The notes below the pieces were generated by a model. The model had not been told where the DNA came from. It searched no databases and saw only the letters and a list, made by a program, of their open reading frames with translations. A DNA stretch of 64,000 nucleotides from Auanema rhodensis (Eukaryota; Nematoda; Chromadorea; Rhabditida; Rhabditidae): NCBI GenBank assembly GCA_964057225.1, contig CAXKVF010000094.1, positions 1-64,000 on the forward strand, given 5' to 3'. Positions within the stretch are counted from its first letter, which is position 1. Each line of letters begins with the position of its first letter. Made by a program: the position numbers and the translations under genes. Positions 38,832 through 46,538 of the stretch are shown here, in pieces.

Positions 38832-41800
38832 ATGACGGAGACACCACGTCTTCCGGGAGCTGGTAAATCTACCATTGCGCACGCATTAAGCTCACCTTAT
38901 TGCCCCATATACGACGGAAGTCGTAACTTTAGAGATTTCGTGGCAAAGTTTAATACCTTTTCTAACGCCTTAGGCTTAGTGATGCCCGAAAGACTAACTA
39001 TTTTACCATTACTATTGAAAAATGATAGAGCAGAGGAAGCTTATTTAGAGCTACCTGACAAGGTCAGAACAGCTGGACCTTGGGTTACCCTAATAGAAGA
39101 GTTAACATCCAAGCTGTGTCCCGAATACAATCAAGACCCTGCCCTTATCACACTTCAAAACAGCACTCAAGGCGATTTATCAATTGATGGTTTTGCACAA
39201 ACGTTAAGAAACCTCAGCTTAAATGCTTTCTCTAATAGTGATACTCATAAAGATCACATTCTGAGGTCCACATTTTTGAGAGGCTTGAAAAATACGATAC
39301 GCCCAGGGGTAATTCGAGCAAAACCCAAAACTTTTGCTGAGGCCGTTGATAGTGCTCGCTGGGAGGAATCAATTGCAAACCAAGTAGCAGACCCTCAGGC
39401 GCTATTGGTTAACGCAATTGAAAGAACTTTCCCCCCGCGCAGAAACAATGGTGGGAGAGGTATGGCAAGAGGTTATCAATCTTTTAATAATAAAAATTAT
39501 CAAAATTATAATAATTATAACAATTATCATCCAAACTTTCAAAACAATCAAAATTATCATAAATTTTCAAAAAATCAAAAAGGCTGGAATTTCCAAAACC
39601 CATTTGCTAGGAACCGCAATTTTGGTGACCGCGGTCGAAATTATCAGAATCAAAATCAAAATGGGTATCAAAGAAGCCACAATGCATCACAAAATCAAGA
39701 AATGAGCAATAATAGACAGAGAAATAACAGTACCTTTAGGGGAAATAACAACAATAGAGGCAGAGGTAGAGGCTCAAGAGTCAATAATTTGACTCTGATA
39801 TCTCCTTTGACTTTAGCCGTAGCTTTATCAGTAATCTTATCACTGGTTACAACAGCTGAAGCATACCAGCTATGTACTAAAGCTACTGGAGGAGCCCTTC
39901 TCCGTCCCCCATCTCTCCGAAAATGCTTATTACCACCAATAAAGCATATCTTACGAACAAAAGTTCATCTTTATACAAGGAATCAAACGGCACATGAATG
40001 GGATGCATGGAGATGCTCCAAAGAAATTCATAAAATGTGTATCAGAGACCTTTTGTTCCTTAGAGATACCAATACAACGATAGCGAGAATTGAAAAGATA
40101 CCAGCTGCAGAATGCAGACTGGCAGTGAGAGATAGAAGATGGAATTGGAGTGAAATAAAGAAGATCGACAGCATAACATATGCAACTGACGAGCCTTCCT
40201 TCTCGCCAGGCCGATCTTTTAATAATGAACTATGTGAAGAGAAAGCCAGATTGGTTATCGAAAGAGGGGTTATGACACGGATGCCAGATGAAACTATAAT
40301 CTCCAATTTAATACTAAATACTGAAGGATGCTTAGCGCATCATGGAGAATGTGCATCAGATACCTCAATCATCATATGGGAGAAACAGCCTTATGAATAT
40401 CGATGCAACTATATCGACATGAGTGAATATGATGCGATAATTGGAGACGGCATTATTCTGTTACCAACCACTCAATCAGCCCTTGTAATCGATCAAAAAG
40501 AGATACCGAAGCAAATATCTTCTTGTTTTAAACAGCCAATCTTCCACACCACAACTGGCAATTACATTCTCTTACCACAGTACCCAAATGACACCAATAT
40601 CCATGTTTTAATAGAGAGAGAATATAAGAAACTTCCGGCGAAAAGAGATAAAAGAGCAATTGCGGAATGCACGGTTGAATTAAACAAGGAGTGGATACAA
40701 AAACAGGAAGATTTTGAAACTTTAATATTAAATATTTGTCCTTATCCTTTCTTACGACCGGTGATGAGTAATCCTGGTATTTATCAGATAATACCGCTTA
40801 TAAAGGCCAGACGAGCTGTCAACCCTTCATATTCAATTATTGATTGGGTTTCAGCACATCCCGAGAAGTTTTATTTCTTCTTAAGAAGTCCCGTATCTGA
40901 TAAATCCATACAACGTTTCCTTCAAACATACGAAATACACGACCCTGAGGAAGCAATACTTTATTTTCTTGCGCAAAAGGAACTGGCAGCAACCACTCGC
41001 GGCGCTATACGGTATTTAACCTCACAACAATTATTAGAACAGATAGGTGATAGATTAACAGCACACGAATTTGACGAAAAACTACTAGAAAAGGACGGAT
41101 CCTACCGTGAAAGAGCCGAAAGCATAGCGATGGAGCTAGCTTATACACCGGTAATATTTGAAAACAATCTGTCGGTACCATCGAGGCAAGAGGTTTTAAA
41201 ATCCTTTGTGAACATGCCGCCTATCCGACCAACTTTAACAACTGACAATGCTGATGAGCGTATAGTACTTAGAAATACTCTTTACTTATACCATAACTTG
41301 ATGACATTGCGAGTAATAAGGCCAAATAAAACAGCAGCAGCCGTAGATGATGAAAAGTTCCGACAATTAACAATCAATGTGCCAGATACCAACAAACTAT
41401 ATCGAGATAAAGATTCGAACTACGGTATATCGATAGGCCCCCACCCTCGCATTCAAACTCCAAGCGCGGATACACGCCAGCTACTTATAAAAACATTTTT
41501 ACCACTGTTAGAGGATATTGAAACACCGCCTTATCTGACTAGAAGACTGTCATTAACGACAACAACGGACAAACCCGCTTCACTAGTTCAGGAGACAACT
41601 ATAAGCTATACGACTCGGATTCCGACGACAACCATAGTTGACACGACAATAGCCGTGATAACTACGACTCTCTCGCCAACAACATTAGCAACAGTCACTG
41701 ACACGGCGTCACGAACCTTAAGGAAACAAAGAACATCATCTCCACCCGTAGAAACCAGAGAAATTCAGGCTCAGGCAACGTATACAGCGTCAAAAGTGAA

Positions 41801-44800
41801 CAACGAAATACAATTCAACCTCAACGTATCTCGCAGAATAGCTCAAGATCATCTACAATATACAACAACACTCATACAAGAAGAGCTACAGAAACATTTT
41901 ATGGAATCTTATGAATCCATATGTGAGATTCAAAATAGATACCTCGAGCTATGGCGTTCTATTTTACACATAGAACCCACAATAGCAATGAGGACTATTT
42001 TAGGAAGAGAGGATATTGCAGCCCGTTTCGTAGGCAGCGATATAGTTCATGTTCATATATGCCTACCTCTTCAACCTAAAGCTGTTTATCATAATCATAA
42101 GATCAATGATACATGCTATTTGGAAACACCAGTAATAACAGAAGATGAGAGATTATATTTTGCTGCTCCAGGATCAAGAGACTTATTAACACATGGAAAA
42201 GAGATAGATTGCGAACATGTACCAACAGATGTGTACTATCAAAATGGAGAATGGATAAATATAAATGGATCGGTTGAAGTAAAACCAATATCACTCTTTG
42301 ATAAAGCGCAATACCACCAATTAACACCTTTAAAGTTCACAGGCGCTAACTTATACACCAATTTATCATTGAGAGTTTACTCAATGTCAACAGCTATTGC
42401 ATATGGAGCAAGTTTAGCATCCATACGACAGAACCATGTTTTACATACTATTCACAACGATCCAAAGATTACGTCAGCCTTTAATCTTTTGAAAAAGGGC
42501 AGTGACTATATCTCTAAAGCAGCTGAGTTCACAACTTCCGCCTGGACTAGCGTAAAACAATTTCTAATAGGTTCAATTGAGAGAACACTCATCTTCATAG
42601 GATCAATAGTCACGATTGCCGCAGTATTAATAATTCTTTTCGTTGTTGCTAAATTTTGGTTCTTCAGAGCCACTCCACTAACCGTAATGCATGTCCACGA
42701 AATAGATAATGAGCCCCCAAGCTATGAAGAAACATTGGAACTTGTAAGCCGCCCAGACCAACAGATGCCAGATAACATCATGAAGCAATACTATCCTGCT
42801 TTAGTAACATTTATTCCAATCGCAATACCATTTGTTGCTTCTATTGCATCAGCGGAAACAAAGTTACCATTAATATATATATCAGTTGAAGATAAACTGA
42901 TTTTAGCTTTATGGGATTCAGGCTCATCAGTGTCATATGTTAGGCTCTCCACCCTCAAATATCTGAACATGGCCGAAAATGTCAAGAAGAGACATTTAGT
43001 AGCGATGGCAGCCAACAAGTCCACTTTCACATTTTATGGAAAGATAAATCTTGTAATTGAAATTGCCGGTTACGAGATCGAACACACCTTTTTGGTCTCA
43101 AACGATCATGACTGTCCTGCTCCCGCTTTAATTGGACTAGATTTCATGAAAGCGCTTGACAGCGAGAACATCGACGTCAGCCTTAAACCATCCAAGAAGA
43201 GGTTGGAGATTGGAAACAATGCCATCCCATTAATAGGAAACGAATCTATTAAGCATACGGAGATAACTGTGAATATCATTAATTTAAGAACAAAAACATT
43301 AAAGCCTGATGAAGAGGCACCTATCCCAATAAGGACAGATAAACCACTAGAATCTAACGAAGTGGTTGTCTTAGGGGATAGTGGAAGCGCATTAAAATCA
43401 TTATATCCAACTGCGTTTCGTGATACCAGTGGAGTATATGTTATGTTCCGTAACGATACCGATGAAACAATAGCTATGGAAGCTAATTCAGTCATCGGAC
43501 AGGCAATAATTGGAGAAATTCCGGCTTGTGAACCCTTTAAGCATAAGCCAATTCTACCATATGTTCCGCCAGAAGCCGATTGGGAGAGTAAACTACCATA
43601 TTTTCCAAGAGACTTCATAAAAGATCTTGATCTAGAGAATGCTGATCTCACGAAAGAAGAAAAACATGAGCTTACAAAAATAATTGAAAGCCATCGTGAG
43701 GCATTTCTTAACGAGGACAGGAAAATAGGATTATTTAAAGGTCCTATAGAGCATACCATACCATTGAGAACAGATATGGATATGCCAAAGCCGAGAATAA
43801 CACGTATTCCCTTAGGAAAACAGGAAGAAATTGAAAAGCAAGTCAAAGAAATGCTTGAGCAAGGCATAATAGAGCCTTCTACATCTCTATTTAATAGCCC
43901 TGTAGTACTAGTTAAGAAGAAAGATGACACGTATAGGTTTGTGACAGATTTTCGAGCTTTAAATAATGTCACACGCAAGCAAACTTATGTCATTCCAAGC
44001 ATTTCTGACATAGTTGATTTGGCAGCAGGCGCCCAATTTTTCTCAAACTTCGATTTAGTGTCAGGATTTTTTCAAATATCCTTGAGAAAATCAGATCGAC
44101 CACTAACAGCATTTACGACCACATCCGGCACATACCAGTACAAACGGATGCCGATGGGCCTTTGTGGAGCCCCTCATACCTTTCAAACAGCAGTAAGGTA
44201 TTTGCAAAGTAAATGTTCTTGTAAACTATTTGTTTATTTGGACGATCTATTAGTTATATCTGATACAAGAGAACAACATCTCAAAGATATCGATGATTTA
44301 CTGCAAGCAGTAGAAGAATTGGGAATGAAGATAAAGCTTAAGAAATGCGCTTTTGCTCAACCAGAAGTGAAATTTCTAGGACTTATTGTAGGACGTCAAG
44401 GTATAAAACCTGACCCTCAAAAAGTCGCCGCCATACAAGATTATCCGGCACCAAAGAATGCAACAGGTGTACGAGCATTCTTGGGAATGGTTGGATTCTT
44501 TCGCAAATTCATGAAAGATTTTGCACGTATCGCAAGCCCTTTATACGATCTGACAAAGGCAGATACTGAATTCAAATGGGAAAACAAACATCAAGAAGCT
44601 TTAGACCTCCTTAAAAGAAGTTTAATACAGGCACCCGTTTTAAGCCCACCTAAATCGGACCGCTTGTTTATAGTTGAAAGCGACGGTAGTAACATCGCCA
44701 TAGGTGCTGTATTATTACAACCGGAAGATCCAAAACAACCTCTGAAAAATCTACACCCTATCGCATTTGCAAGCAGAAAACTAGTTAAAGCCGAACGTAA

Positions 44801-46538
44801 CTACGCACCAATCGAGATAGAAGCATTAGGCCTTGTATATGCATTAAATCAATTCCGTACATACATTCTTGGAACTCATACTATATGTATTACGGACCAT
44901 CGACCTCTTACCAGCTTAATGACACGCAGAGACTTATTTGGTCGTCTTGCGAAGTTCCAGCTGGTCATCCAAGAATATGATATTGAAATAAAATATCGCG
45001 CAGGCCAATTAAATAAAGTATGCGATGCTCTATCTCGATATATAGGTGAAGAAGCTAACGATGCTAAGCCGGAAACAAAGAAGAAGAAAATGGAAGAAAT
45101 TCACATTAACGCCATAAATACACCAACAATAAAGGAAATTCAACTAAGCACCCCTTGGATTAAACGGACGATAGCGGAGATTGAATATAGAGCACAAAAG
45201 AACATGACAGCTAATGACAGATATTGTGTCATAAATGACTTGCTCTATACAAAACCAACAGACAAAAAGCCACAACCCGCTATCGTAATACCACAAGAAC
45301 ACCCCATAATTGAGGAAATAATCAAAGTTTTTCATGAGGATCCTACAATTGCAGCACATCAAGGAATTATTAAAACAAAAGAAGCAATTCTAAGAAGATT
45401 CTATTGGACAAATATGCAGAACGACATTACTATATTCATCAAGAACTGCATTAAATGTGCTCAAAGAAAAAAAGATCCACATTCCATGACGGTACAACCA
45501 ATAGGTCATTTTGAGATACCAAGCAAGCCATTTGAACGAGTCCACATGGACGTAATGGGACCATTTCCCCCTTCAAAAAGAAACTGTACCTACGTCATTA
45601 CCATGCAAGACGCATTTACAAAATGGTCAACAACAATTGCTGTACCACAAATAACAACGGAAATCACAATTGACCGATTTCTACGACATTTCGTTTACAT
45701 TTTTGGACCACCCCATCGCTTGATCACCGATAGAGGTTCGAACTTTGTATCCAAAAAGTTCGAAGAAATGTGTACTAAACTTGGAATCAAACATGAACCA
45801 ACACTACCACACCAAAAGAACTCAAATGGACAAGTGGAAAGACTTCACAGAACCCTCGAAGAAGGATTAACCCACTACTTAAAAGAGGACCTTAGTGACT
45901 GGGATACTGTATTACCAAAAATCACTTTTGCTATTAACAATATTCAGCACGCGACTACAGGGATTGCGCCTTACATTGCATTATTCGGTAAAGAATGCAG
46001 AATGTCAATGGACGCTGAATTACCAGAAACGATCACCAAAATTCAAGAAATTTCTGAAGAATTACTCCAAAGAAGACCAGATATGGACAAGAGAGACGAA
46101 ATAATAAAGAACCGCATAGCTAAAAATCAAGAAAATGCGAAAAAGAAGAAAGATAGAACGCAAAGAGCACACCATAGAGTCATTCAACCGGGCGACATGG
46201 TGATGACGACTATAAAATCACACCAAATCGGCCAAAAGCTTCGGAAAAGCTATGATGGACCATACGAAGTCATCAACGTAGAAGGATCAAAAGTTCAAAT
46301 CAGAAATTCATCAGGAAAACTACAAGATATCCACAAAGATAACTTGAAAATCTTCTCTCCTGCTTCACAAAACATCTCTTACAACACTCGCGCAAGATTT
46401 CGAGAAAGTCAAGCAGAAGAAGATAGCGACATCGAAATAATAGAAGTGATCAACAGGAACAACAAGGATAGCATAGATACAGAGCCAGAAGATGAAAATG
46501 AAGACGAAATATGGCTTCCGAGGAATGAAGAAGAATAA
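37833..46538 (+). CDS. Gag-Env-Pol polyprotein, 2901 codons
   Basis: A single open frame encodes all element proteins. Order: Ser/Thr/Lys-rich N-terminal extension (1-333); Gag capsid-like domain (about 345-530); Asn/Gln/RG-rich nucleocapsid-like region without zinc knuckle (about 537-650); signal-peptide-like segment (653-677); glycoprotein ectodomain with a dibasic cleavage site (937-941); transmembrane segment (1586-1611) and short tail with PPSY (1628-1631); hydrophobic segment (1656-1674); protease (DSGS 1695-1698); RT (YLDD 2135-2138); RNase H (D2284, E2328, D2355, D2398); integrase (H2501, H2509, C2539, C2542; D2573, D2633, E2669); GPY (2809-2811); acidic tail. There is no frameshift or stop. 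The first codon used here is GTG (37833-37835). The frame has no AUG until codon 334 (38832-38834, ACCATGA, a good context), so the true N-terminus is uncertain. Confidence 0.93.
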   Translation: MARRYSSAVPALYPSESSDDIAVASRTRSRTRLLSVQIEEPEQEVKPKVEKTFIPREGTYSPPDNTEEDPDFYIQDYNIQTSASTPKVHSFKSNKKIQKIQKPKQITSNTSPATPHLNLSTLSVNTDNDLSSSFELTLTPQAFSTPIENSQLNKTSSLTIRKSPLSVVTDKLDSKKLDSKKINKRKTNTPRRRSTSNNPVEPNQEITEVLPLSLTTDKFKSKKSLTARLIKVLNLSPGEVTTEQVDNSLHVSSNPTLNKSDSAIPSSSVSIHSTPQATSRVIKLPGKRFSSAAPTISYPTSGNSKKGGKNLTARSSGSKGITSSRTYPEDIPTMTETPRLPGAGKSTIAHALSSPYCPIYDGSRNFRDFVAKFNTFSNALGLVMPERLTILPLLLKNDRAEEAYLELPDKVRTAGPWVTLIEELTSKLCPEYNQDPALITLQNSTQGDLSIDGFAQTLRNLSLNAFSNSDTHKDHILRSTFLRGLKNTIRPGVIRAKPKTFAEAVDSARWEESIANQVADPQALLVNAIERTFPPRRNNGGRGMARGYQSFNNKNYQNYNNYNNYHPNFQNNQNYHKFSKNQKGWNFQNPFARNRNFGDRGRNYQNQNQNGYQRSHNASQNQEMSNNRQRNNSTFRGNNNNRGRGRGSRVNNLTLISPLTLAVALSVILSLVTTAEAYQLCTKATGGALLRPPSLRKCLLPPIKHILRTKVHLYTRNQTAHEWDAWRCSKEIHKMCIRDLLFLRDTNTTIARIEKIPAAECRLAVRDRRWNWSEIKKIDSITYATDEPSFSPGRSFNNELCEEKARLVIERGVMTRMPDETIISNLILNTEGCLAHHGECASDTSIIIWEKQPYEYRCNYIDMSEYDAIIGDGIILLPTTQSALVIDQKEIPKQISSCFKQPIFHTTTGNYILLPQYPNDTNIHVLIEREYKKLPAKRDKRAIAECTVELNKEWIQKQEDFETLILNICPYPFLRPVMSNPGIYQIIPLIKARRAVNPSYSIIDWVSAHPEKFYFFLRSPVSDKSIQRFLQTYEIHDPEEAILYFLAQKELAATTRGAIRYLTSQQLLEQIGDRLTAHEFDEKLLEKDGSYRERAESIAMELAYTPVIFENNLSVPSRQEVLKSFVNMPPIRPTLTTDNADERIVLRNTLYLYHNLMTLRVIRPNKTAAAVDDEKFRQLTINVPDTNKLYRDKDSNYGISIGPHPRIQTPSADTRQLLIKTFLPLLEDIETPPYLTRRLSLTTTTDKPASLVQETTISYTTRIPTTTIVDTTIAVITTTLSPTTLATVTDTASRTLRKQRTSSPPVETREIQAQATYTASKVNNEIQFNLNVSRRIAQDHLQYTTTLIQEELQKHFMESYESICEIQNRYLELWRSILHIEPTIAMRTILGREDIAARFVGSDIVHVHICLPLQPKAVYHNHKINDTCYLETPVITEDERLYFAAPGSRDLLTHGKEIDCEHVPTDVYYQNGEWININGSVEVKPISLFDKAQYHQLTPLKFTGANLYTNLSLRVYSMSTAIAYGASLASIRQNHVLHTIHNDPKITSAFNLLKKGSDYISKAAEFTTSAWTSVKQFLIGSIERTLIFIGSIVTIAAVLIILFVVAKFWFFRATPLTVMHVHEIDNEPPSYEETLELVSRPDQQMPDNIMKQYYPALVTFIPIAIPFVASIASAETKLPLIYISVEDKLILALWDSGSSVSYVRLSTLKYLNMAENVKKRHLVAMAANKSTFTFYGKINLVIEIAGYEIEHTFLVSNDHDCPAPALIGLDFMKALDSENIDVSLKPSKKRLEIGNNAIPLIGNESIKHTEITVNIINLRTKTLKPDEEAPIPIRTDKPLESNEVVVLGDSGSALKSLYPTAFRDTSGVYVMFRNDTDETIAMEANSVIGQAIIGEIPACEPFKHKPILPYVPPEADWESKLPYFPRDFIKDLDLENADLTKEEKHELTKIIESHREAFLNEDRKIGLFKGPIEHTIPLRTDMDMPKPRITRIPLGKQEEIEKQVKEMLEQGIIEPSTSLFNSPVVLVKKKDDTYRFVTDFRALNNVTRKQTYVIPSISDIVDLAAGAQFFSNFDLVSGFFQISLRKSDRPLTAFTTTSGTYQYKRMPMGLCGAPHTFQTAVRYLQSKCSCKLFVYLDDLLVISDTREQHLKDIDDLLQAVEELGMKIKLKKCAFAQPEVKFLGLIVGRQGIKPDPQKVAAIQDYPAPKNATGVRAFLGMVGFFRKFMKDFARIASPLYDLTKADTEFKWENKHQEALDLLKRSLIQAPVLSPPKSDRLFIVESDGSNIAIGAVLLQPEDPKQPLKNLHPIAFASRKLVKAERNYAPIEIEALGLVYALNQFRTYILGTHTICITDHRPLTSLMTRRDLFGRLAKFQLVIQEYDIEIKYRAGQLNKVCDALSRYIGEEANDAKPETKKKKMEEIHINAINTPTIKEIQLSTPWIKRTIAEIEYRAQKNMTANDRYCVINDLLYTKPTDKKPQPAIVIPQEHPIIEEIIKVFHEDPTIAAHQGIIKTKEAILRRFYWTNMQNDITIFIKNCIKCAQRKKDPHSMTVQPIGHFEIPSKPFERVHMDVMGPFPPSKRNCTYVITMQDAFTKWSTTIAVPQITTEITIDRFLRHFVYIFGPPHRLITDRGSNFVSKKFEEMCTKLGIKHEPTLPHQKNSNGQVERLHRTLEEGLTHYLKEDLSDWDTVLPKITFAINNIQHATTGIAPYIALFGKECRMSMDAELPETITKIQEISEELLQRRPDMDKRDEIIKNRIAKNQENAKKKKDRTQRAHHRVIQPGDMVMTTIKSHQIGQKLRKSYDGPYEVINVEGSKVQIRNSSGKLQDIHKDNLKIFSPASQNISYNTRARFRESQAEEDSDIEIIEVINRNNKDSIDTEPEDENEDEIWLPRNEEE
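38196..38486 (+). promoter_or_regulatory. three GATA-type palindromes within gag
   Basis: TTATCAGT and ACTGATAA arms separated by 4 nt occur at 38196-38215 (8-bp arms, perfect) and 38324-38345 (9-bp arms, perfect). A third copy at 38465-38486 has one mismatch. Each is a head-to-head pair of ACTGATAA, which matches the extended site of nematode endodermal GATA factors. Spacing is about 130-140 bp. More TTATCA(C/G)T sites lie at 39824-39843. They could form an internal enhancer, or hairpins in the RNA, or simply follow from the repeated peptide motif they encode. Confidence 0.45.
38865..39422 (+). other. Gag capsid-like domain
   Basis: Residues about 345-530. A helical, Trp-containing region follows the general pattern of retrotransposon Gag: YDGSRNFRDFVAKF near the start, then LPLLL, a W.TLIEEL stretch, and an LRSTFLRGLK stretch near the end. 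It would build the particle shell. Assignment rests on pattern and on position directly before an RNA-binding-like region. Confidence 0.7.
39441..39788 (+). other. nucleocapsid-like region, N/Q/Y and RG rich, no zinc knuckle
   Basis: Residues about 537-652 are dominated by Asn, Gln, Tyr, Phe and RG/RGG motifs (NYQNYNNYNNY, NNRGRGRG). No CX2CX4HX4C zinc knuckle is present, although most Ty3/gypsy Gags have one. RG-rich tails bind RNA in other proteins, so packaging by this region is plausible. Its composition also resembles prion-like, phase-separating domains. Confidence 0.7.
40641..40655 (+). other. predicted furin-type cleavage site in the envelope
   Basis: Residues 937-941 read KRDKR and are followed by AIAEC. 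The site lies 260 residues after the predicted signal-peptide cleavage. It fits R-X-K-R processing in the Golgi and would split the glycoprotein into two subunits. Confidence 0.6.
42714..42725 (+). other. PPSY late-domain motif in the envelope tail
   Basis: PPSYEE (residues 1628-1633) lies 17 residues after the transmembrane segment. PPxY motifs recruit Nedd4-type ubiquitin ligases through WW domains and help viruses bud. Its cytoplasmic position fits that role. Confidence 0.5.
42855..43202 (+). other. retropepsin-like aspartic protease domain
   Basis: Residues about 1675-1790. The active site is DSGS (1695-1698) in LWDSGSSVSYV and the conserved second element is ALIGLDFM (1765-1772). Length fits a retroviral protease that works as a dimer and cuts the polyprotein. 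It starts right after the hydrophobic segment and the candidate splice acceptor. Confidence 0.85.
43755..44387 (+). other. reverse transcriptase domain
   Basis: Residues about 1975-2185. The conserved Ty3/gypsy blocks are present in order: FNSPVVLVKKKDDTYRFVTDFR, with the first catalytic Asp in NFDLVSGF (D2074), MPMGLCGAPHTFQ, and FVYLDDLLV with D2137 and D2138. FLGLIV closes the domain. All catalytic residues are intact. Confidence 0.95.
44664..45047 (+). other. RNase H domain
   Basis: Residues about 2278-2405. The catalytic set is visible: D2284 in ESDGS, E2328 in YAPIEIEAL, D2355 in TDHRPL and D2398 in CDALSRY. It degrades the RNA of RNA-DNA hybrids during reverse transcription. Follows RT directly, as in Ty3/gypsy elements. 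Confidence 0.92.
45315..46367 (+). other. integrase with HHCC, DD35E and GPY/F modules
   Basis: Residues about 2495-2845. The zinc module uses H2501, H2509, C2539 and C2542. The catalytic triad is D2573 (HMDVMGP), D2633 (ITDRGSNF) and E2669 (NGQVERLHR), with exactly 35 residues between the last two. GPYEVI (2809 onward) is the C-terminal GPY/F module typical of Ty3/gypsy elements. An acidic tail (2860-2901) with DIEIIEV, a SUMO-interaction-like string, follows. The 4-bp CATC duplication is the product expected of this enzyme. Confidence 0.95.

Larger units (their letters stand above)
39789..42779 (+). other. envelope-like glycoprotein, class III (gB-like) fusogen
   Basis: Residues 653-1649. 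A hydrophobic segment (653-675) is followed by AEA|Y, a typical signal-peptidase site. The ectodomain has about ten N-glycosylation sequons, many cysteines, a furin-type site KRDKR (937-941), a Thr-rich mucin-like stretch (1237-1295), a transmembrane segment (1586-1611) and a cytoplasmic tail with PPSY. Residues 1364-1412 (CEIQNRYLELW, then GR, AR, GSD and CLP) follow the conserved pattern of herpesvirus glycoprotein B, which chuvirus glycoproteins and the Ascaris Tas retroelement envelope are thought to share. It would mediate membrane fusion for cell-to-cell transfer. Its place between Gag and protease, in the same frame, is unusual; most retroviral envelopes follow pol. The fold assignment is from pattern recognition and needs a structural check. 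Confidence 0.65.
39766..42852 (+). other. candidate in-frame intron removing the envelope
   Basis: A donor (AGAG|GTAGAG at 39766) and an acceptor with a long pyrimidine-rich tract (ATTTGTTGCTTCTATTGCATCAG, ending 42852) enclose 3087 bp, an exact multiple of three, both in phase 1. Removal would join nucleocapsid to protease in frame. An alternative donor (AGAG|GTATGG at 39460) is also in phase (3393 bp). This is a prediction from sequence only. It would explain how Gag-Pol is made without carrying the membrane protein. Confidence 0.4.

Noticed and set aside
39418..39705. Plus-strand frame of 95 codons in another frame over the nucleocapsid region
   Set aside because: Its Ile/Lys-rich content is just the Asn-rich coding run read in a shifted frame.
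43106..43978. Minus-strand frame of 290 codons
   Set aside because: It lies opposite protease and RT, which have intact motifs on the plus strand. It has no recognisable domain and looks like a shadow.
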